DNA from: Patagioenas fasciata
Taxonomy: Eukaryota > Chordata > Aves > Columbiformes > Columbidae
DNA length: 64,000 nucleotides
Direction of reading: 5' to 3'
Assembly: GCF_037038585.1 (NCBI RefSeq)
Contig: NC_092526.1
Coordinates: 40,683,501-40,747,500 of the forward strand
Shown: one piece after another, positions 58,401 through 64,000 of the stretch
Layout of the letters: each line of letters begins with the position of its first letter
How positions within the stretch are numbered: position 1 is the first letter of the stretch
Notes under the pieces: generated by a model
What the model was told of the DNA's origin: nothing
The model's database searches: none
Seen by the model: only the letters and a program-made list of their open reading frames with translations
Position numbers and translations under genes: made by a program

Positions 58401-61400
58401 GAACAAAAATATGTTACCTAAAGTAGCCAGTAGCTGAAAGACTCACGCTCTGTTCAAAAGCTTCTTTAATCTGTAAAATACAGCAGTATTTGTGGTAAAC
58501 CAAGGAAGGAATCAGGAATGAACACAGCATACACATTTTTCCTTGATCTACATAGATGTACTTATTTACATACATTACTTAAAAACCAGACTGTAGCAAA
58601 TTGTAAGGCAAGGAAGACCAGCTGAGTTAAGCTTTTTCAGCCATACACTATGCCTAATACTATAGAACTAAATTTCTTATGAGCAATCTGAATTCTTTTG
58701 GCAACACAATACGGAACAGGCCTGTCGACAGTGGCTCCTGCAGAATCTTTAGTGCCGTAATCAGGAAGGGCCCTGCTCCATTTCTCTGCTCAGGTTCAAC
58801 AGAAAGGGATCGCTCTTTGTCGATGGGGCAGAACTGACTTCGCAAGACGTGAAATGATTTCTCTGCATATATTGACAATCGTTCTTAGGTCAGCTGTTGT
58901 GCTAATATTTTGGGTGTGTCTAAATTATCCAAATTAATCTGGCATCTATTAGAGGAGAACTGGATTTGATCTTCGCCTACGTAGCTGCTGGTTATCAAGC
59001 TGCTACACGTATTTCAATAGTATTTGCTATTGCGAGGAATTATTACTGCCAAGAAAGTGTTTGCATTTTTTGAGTTATTACAGTATTTAATCACTTGAGA
59101 AGAAACACCCTCGCGCACTGAATCTGTAAATGCTCAAGGCAGGGACTGCCCTTTGCATCAGCCCATAGATAACACGCAGTACTGGATACGAAGAAATAAC
59201 AAGCAGGTTTTCTTTTAACACCTCCATACATAAGACGACATTCCTTACCATATCTTCATAAAAATAGTTGATATTATAGCAGAAAGCTTTTAGTTAAGAA
59301 AATTCAGTTTCTGGCCCTAGGATTCTATTTGAGTTTCAAGTGGGCACCAGACAGGTCCCATTTCTATAAATAGCTTTAGCACTACTTGTATACTACTCTA
59401 CTGCAAATGTTACTAATACTATAACTAATTACATATTAGAGCAATGGGAGCAAGGATCCCTGCTAACTTGTTTGCAGTTCTGCAATATACTGCAGATGGA
59501 AGAGGGATGGAAAGGAGAGGTTGAGGAGGCTTCTCTTGATTGATTTGGTAAAAATAAACAACAGCCACGTGTGAAAACTGACACTACACATATATCCTGA
59601 CAACTTCTGGGCAATGGCTTGTCTGAGGGGAAACCACGCTGGATTATGTTACTGCAGAAGCCGATATTATTTTCTATATTAAAAACTTCTGTGCCTCCAA
59701 AAGTGACTTCACAGGTAGCTTCTCTTCCTTTCCAACTAGATATAACCTGGAGTTTGTTTCCCACGTATCTAAACCAAGCACCTACACTCCATCTTTCTGT
59801 GAAATAACCTGTTTCTGCAGTTTTCAACTTCAGGATTATTAGGCCGAGCAGACTCATAGACTACTATATTTATATATGTGTATCTCACAGTTTCCACAAG
59901 GACAGAAACCGCATTTAGTAGGATTCACGTGTCTTACCCAGTCATTCCAAGTCCCTTTCGGGTTCTGGTTGATGATCGGCTGCAGGCGTTTCAGAAGAGT
60001 TTGGCAAGCATCCTGGTGAGAAGTCAGGAGAATGTAACACAAAATTAACACAGATACATGTGGTATCATTCAAGATATGTTCTAGTTAGCATTTAATTAG
60101 TGTATGCTTTACTATCATCTCGGTTTGAAAACGTATGGTAGGGGATAGACACAAACAAAGGGTTAAGTTACAAGGGCTGGAATCTGCAGGAATCAGCAGA
60201 TTCAGAACAGGATATAAGACTTGTATGAGACTTGGCAGTTTGTTCTATGAAACAAGGATTTTGTCAAACTTAAGCCTTTCGGGAAAGCTCAGATGATGTT
60301 CTGAAGACGCATAAGCACCTTTACTGAGGAACTGTCAACAAGTCATGTTTTTTCCGAGCAATCTCCAGTGGTATTATTGGAAACCTCTAACTTGATTTCT
60401 AGGGGATCACTAGTGCTTAAAGTTTGGCAGGCATCGAATCCCACGAGGGCCAGGGTGTTTTGTTAAACTAAGTACTGCTCTTTACCTTCACAGCCATGCC
60501 ATTGACGTCTGTCCCTGCAGATCCCGCTGAGGCACACGCGTTGGGAACAGTCGTGGTGCTCGTTTCACAGAAGTGAATACGTGACATGGGGATGTTCAAT
60601 TCCCGACTAGCAACCTGTTTCAGGAAGAACAACACATTCTTCTCTGTTTTAAAAACATTCTAAACGCCTCAGCATTTCCCCAGTACTTGCTGGAAGTCAG
60701 CGACACCAGGAAAGATGAAGTCCTAGCAAGCCTTCTTCCAGCCTCCAGCTGAAATCATCCTGCCCAGATTGTCAGCACAAAGAAACAGCAAAGAAGGGGG
60801 GTGTTTCAGCTGTCCTCAAACTCGGGATCCAGACTCTGGAGTCCAACATGCAGCTCCTGATTTTGCTGCTTATATCTTGTATGACTTAGGGCAAATTATG
60901 TGGGCCCAGATCCCAAGCTTTCATTGACTTGATAAATACTTTTACAGATCTGCCTCTCAATTATCCATTAAACAAATATGATAGTAATAATACCGCCTGG
61001 ACTGTACATGAATCTGAATGCTGACTGTCTCTTTTTTTACCATGGGTTTTACGGGATCAGCCCCCCAAAATCTTATTTCTAATAAGCCTCTTCACATACC
61101 ATTAGAAGAATGAAACCCAAACAATCTGCTTTTTCTTCCTGTCTCTGTGACTCTTAATGAAAGCATCTTCGCTCTCTGGCTCTATCAATGCAAAGAAGCA
61201 GCGGCTATACCGATTAAGAAACTGTCCTACTGGTACACTAACTAACCAAGAAGAAAACCTTCACACTGTTGATCTGCATGACAGATAAAGCACAGGGTAA
61301 TATTTGCTTGGATCATTGGTTACCTGGATCATTTTTGTATGAATACCCTGCCCCATCTCAATTCCACCATGCGTCAGAAGCACAGACCCATCAGTATAAA

Positions 61401-62903
61401 TATGAACCAGAGCAGCAGCCTAAAAGAGACAAACAAAATCAAGATTAGACCAGTGAGAAATATGTTGTATATGGTGACAAACTGACGAATCAAAAAAGAC
61501 ACAGTGTTGCAGAGTATTTAAATTTATCTGTTTAATGTTTTTGAATAGAAGGCAAAATTTGGAATGCTAGTCCCTGTTCTTTGTCTATAATGAACTTCAA
61601 AAGAAAAAGATACAAATCCTTGGAGATCTGCTTTTTCTGTTGCTAGATCCTGAAATAAATCTACACCGGGCAACAATATCTCAATGGTTCCAAAAGAAAC
61701 CTGAGGACCTTCCTCACTAGTGGCTGCACACACAAAGTGCTGCAAGTGCCTTGTTCTCTGTCATTGATGTTTTCGAGCCTTTGGACACAGTTTTTTCAGC
61801 TGCTTGCTGTCTAATGCTGTCAGCATTAGACACAGCGGGAAGGTTCTGAATGAGATTCTCCTCCCGGACTCAGCTGGAAGAAGCGCTGTGATTTTAGCCT
61901 CCAACAGAGAGTCAGTTTGATATGATACAAGTCTGCCAATTCATTTTCAGTTGATAAAATGCTGTCTATTCCAGAAGCACTGGACACCTACAATAAACAA
62001 AATACAAAGAACCAAAAATACTACTGTCCTCCTTTTCTTCCTGAAACTTCGTCTTTGAAGCGGAGCCTTCAGGGAACAACCATGAGGAGGATGATAGTTT
62101 GGCAGAAGTTGTAGGATAACACATTTTGCATCCTAGGGTAGGATAACTGAAATCATGTGTGGATAAAAAGCTTAGCTCACTTTTCTTTAAAGAAACTAAC
62201 CTGAGAAAGATACCGTGTGCCCATTCCGAATGGAAACTTCATTGGTACAATGGCAATCCCTTTTTTCTTCCAGTAGTTTTGTTTGTTAAATTCACTGACA
62301 GCTGCTCTCCTACTGTAGAAGGCAGATTTCTCCATACATTCATTCCAGCACCGTTTCAAGTTTTGTGGATCAAGCTTTTGTTTGAAGTGTGTCTGCTCGT
62401 TCTCCTTATACATGTTGATTTCCCTAATCTGCAATAATAAAACGAGCAGCTATCGCATAATCTTGTTAAAGGCAGACTGACCACGTTGGAGGACTGCTAC
62501 TGTTTTTTGAACAGTTACCAGTTTAGTTCAGTTTTTAAGAGCACGCTATTTGCTCAACAACTAGACATTGATTTAAAAGTATATTAATTTTAGCACAAAC
62601 TATGTTCAACTTAGAAAATATTTGTTCAAACAGTTGAGCTAATCTAAAGGGTTTTAACTCTCAGACCGCAAAGGCTTCATTTCAGGAGGGAAGATGCCTT
62701 CATTTTGTCACCTTTTCTGGTGATAAGCCGGTTTTATCTGCAACTCCCATGATCCACGTTTCTGTCACCAGCGCTGACTGGGGAAAGCCAAACCCTCGGA
62801 ATGCTGTGTTTGACGGCAAGTTTGTTTTGCAGGTGTAAGCCCAGCATCTCAAGTTGGGAATCTTGTACGCGTTGTCCATTTTTAACAAGGCTACTTCTGC
62901 CAC
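52407..62903 (-). CDS. AOX1: Aldehyde oxidase, 3' part of gene (molybdenum domain)
   Basis: AOX is a cytosolic molybdo-flavoenzyme that oxidises aldehydes and N-heterocycles. Ten consecutive in-phase minus-strand exons are visible: 62903-62712, 62428-62201, 61419-61324, 60614-60486, 60012-59938, 58470-58418, 55506-55392, 54817-54752, 54162-53974, 52574-52407. Together they encode 437 codons of the molybdopterin domain: [116 protein letters not shown] and the catalytic-Glu motif [20 protein letters not shown]. The frame is open throughout. The 5' part lies beyond the window. The short C-terminal exon (human IPRDEPGSYVPWNVPI) was not found. The family assignment is firm. The paralogue (AOX1 or the avian AOX2) is not settled, because birds may carry two and this one is nearest BZW1. 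Confidence 0.93.
56195..56280 (+). repeat. Duplicated ~86-bp segment, copy A, in an AOX intron
   Basis: It is nearly identical to 56827-56913 over a core starting CATCTACCTCAGCTAGATTT and ending near GGAACTAGAG, in direct orientation about 630 bases apart. Flanking DNA is not similar, so this is a short local duplication or two copies of an unrecognised repeat. Confidence 0.8.
56827..56913 (+). repeat. Duplicated ~86-bp segment, copy B, in an AOX intron
   Basis: This is the partner of 56195-56280. Differences are concentrated in the first 20 bases, where copy B carries the small palindromic stretch ACACAAAATTTTGTGT. Confidence 0.8.
57378..57669 (+). mobile_element. Very young short CR1 LINE in an AOX intron
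   Basis: A 292-bp 5'-truncated CR1 has the same length as, and one observed difference from, positions 48465-48756 (GAGCACTGG versus GAGCCCTGG). It ends in the same ATACTGTG tandem tail. It is antisense to AOX, in the intron between exons 58470-58418 and 55506-55392. No clear target-site duplication is seen, as is typical of CR1. Confidence 0.95.
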
Positions 62904-64000
62904 CTGTGGTAGGGGACAAACACGTATAGTTCAATGTCACAACAGTGCCTCTTTCAAATTCACATTTAAATCCTTCTCACCTCATATAAAGACCTTAACT
63001 TGAGACAATTAGCTTTCAAATTGGGTTTCTGCCGCTCACTGATAGCAAGAATACTCTTATGCACACATGCAGGCTTTATTCATACACTCATGCAGCATGT
63101 TAGTTTTCAGTTCTTTTTTGATATTCACAGAACACAGCTGATGTTCCTAGGAGAGGAGTGCTGGGCAGTAGTTAAAGATTAACAGGTGCTTCGTTTTACA
63201 TTGATTTTGCTCCCTCTTTGATATCAAAAGCCACACAGGCAGATGAGATTTAAAGCAACAGGATCTATGAAATGAAATGCTGAAAGCGTTCTAAATTATC
63301 ACGTCCTATGGGAATTCACAGTTAGTTGTTTAGTTCCACCAGAAAGAATAGGTGCTGCAGTCTACTATGTCTTCTGGTTCTTACAGTTTTCTTTAAGACA
63401 TTTCACGTGACAAACACAAAAACACGAGAAAAGGAGAATCCCATATTAGATACTGCAAATTAGGTTCTACGAGTCAGTACCAAAATAACAAGTTTAAAAA
63501 TGTTCTGATGCCTCCTGAAGAGGCCACTGGGTCTCTTTAATGTTAAACAAATTTCTCAGAATGGTAAATTTAAGCCTGTATTTCTGCTGAACTTTGAACA
63601 ACAAACTTCACAACATTTCTGCATAGAAACAACTGAAGATCGTTTTGCTGTAATAACTATGCATATAAATAGTGTCATATAGTGCTACTTTTTCACTTAT
63701 GAAATACAAGTTGAAATGTTATTTTTAAACGTCTTTTCTTTAAATTATGACCACAATTTTTACAAACTTCAGAGAAAGCACGTGTATGAAGCTGATCAGT
63801 CTTGAAAGGGTTACCGATAAATCAGAGGGAATACAATGTATTGTTATAATAGGACTCTAAGCTACGCCAAAGTTTCTTCCCAGAAATGTCTGTTCTAATC
63901 TTGATGCAATCACAGAGAATTAAAATACATGATTTTCTGCTAACTGAACAATAACCAAGTGAAGCGCAGATTACTGGAGTTCAGCTTCCATGCTGGAAGA
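62904..64000 (-). other. AOX1: AOX intron, upstream of the first visible exon
   Basis: The acceptor before the exon at 62903 is clear (CACAG then GTGGCAG). No earlier AOX exon is recognisable in the remaining 1.1 kb, so this is intron sequence running off the window. It is AT-rich, without obvious repeats. Confidence 0.7.

Noticed and set aside
1-64000. CRISPR arrays, bacterial operons, ribosomal or transfer RNA genes
   Set aside because: No such structures were seen. All convincing genes are spliced vertebrate genes.

Overview
The window is vertebrate nuclear DNA, almost certainly from a bird. Genes are split into many short exons with GT-AG introns, promoters sit in CpG islands, introns are compact, and the dominant repeats are CR1 LINEs plus solo LTRs. 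The gene set and order match the conserved block around human 2q33: HYCC2 (3' end only), ORC2, NIF3L1, PPIL3, CLK1, BZW1 and an aldehyde oxidase (AOX). I built the gene models by hand-translating exons, checking splice sites and phases, and comparing with remembered human proteins. No database was searched. CR1 copies with a tandem 3' tail of the type ATACTGTG suggest a bird other than chicken, but I cannot name the species. || Layout: 1-3230, 3' end and long 3' UTR attributed to HYCC2 (+). 3290-18150, ORC2 (+), 16 coding exons, 569 aa. 19300-23290, NIF3L1 (-), 6 coding exons, 376 aa, convergent with ORC2. 23184-23960, a CpG-rich divergent promoter shared by NIF3L1 and PPIL3, carrying a GC-rich minisatellite. 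24415-29155, PPIL3 (+), 161 aa, with an exon whose only coding bases are the ATG. 29489-30925, a solo LTR with matching 5-bp flanks and a CR1. 30930-38336, CLK1 (+), 482 or 501 aa depending on a possible 57-nt exon. 37851-38450, an LTR that holds the only strong poly(A) hexamers between CLK1 and BZW1. 38680-46146, BZW1 (-), 11 coding exons, 419 aa. 47040-52406, an intergenic region with a young CR1 and a stray AOX-like exon. 52407-62903 and beyond, the 3' part of an AOX gene (-). || Roles: the genes do not form one pathway. ORC2 licenses replication origins. NIF3L1 is a conserved metal-binding protein. PPIL3 is a spliceosome-associated cyclophilin. CLK1 phosphorylates SR splicing factors. BZW1 (5MP2) mimics eIF5 and tunes start-codon choice. 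AOX is a cytosolic molybdo-flavoenzyme. PPIL3 and CLK1 are both splicing-related neighbours. || Most interesting points: an LTR positioned to end one or both of CLK1 and BZW1; an isolated AOX-like exon that keeps both splice sites but has a diverged core motif; the conserved 91-nt CLK1 exon; a weak start context in BZW1; a CTAAC-rich A/C repeat in CLK1 intron 1; the minisatellite between NIF3L1 and PPIL3; and two CR1 copies differing at one of 292 positions.
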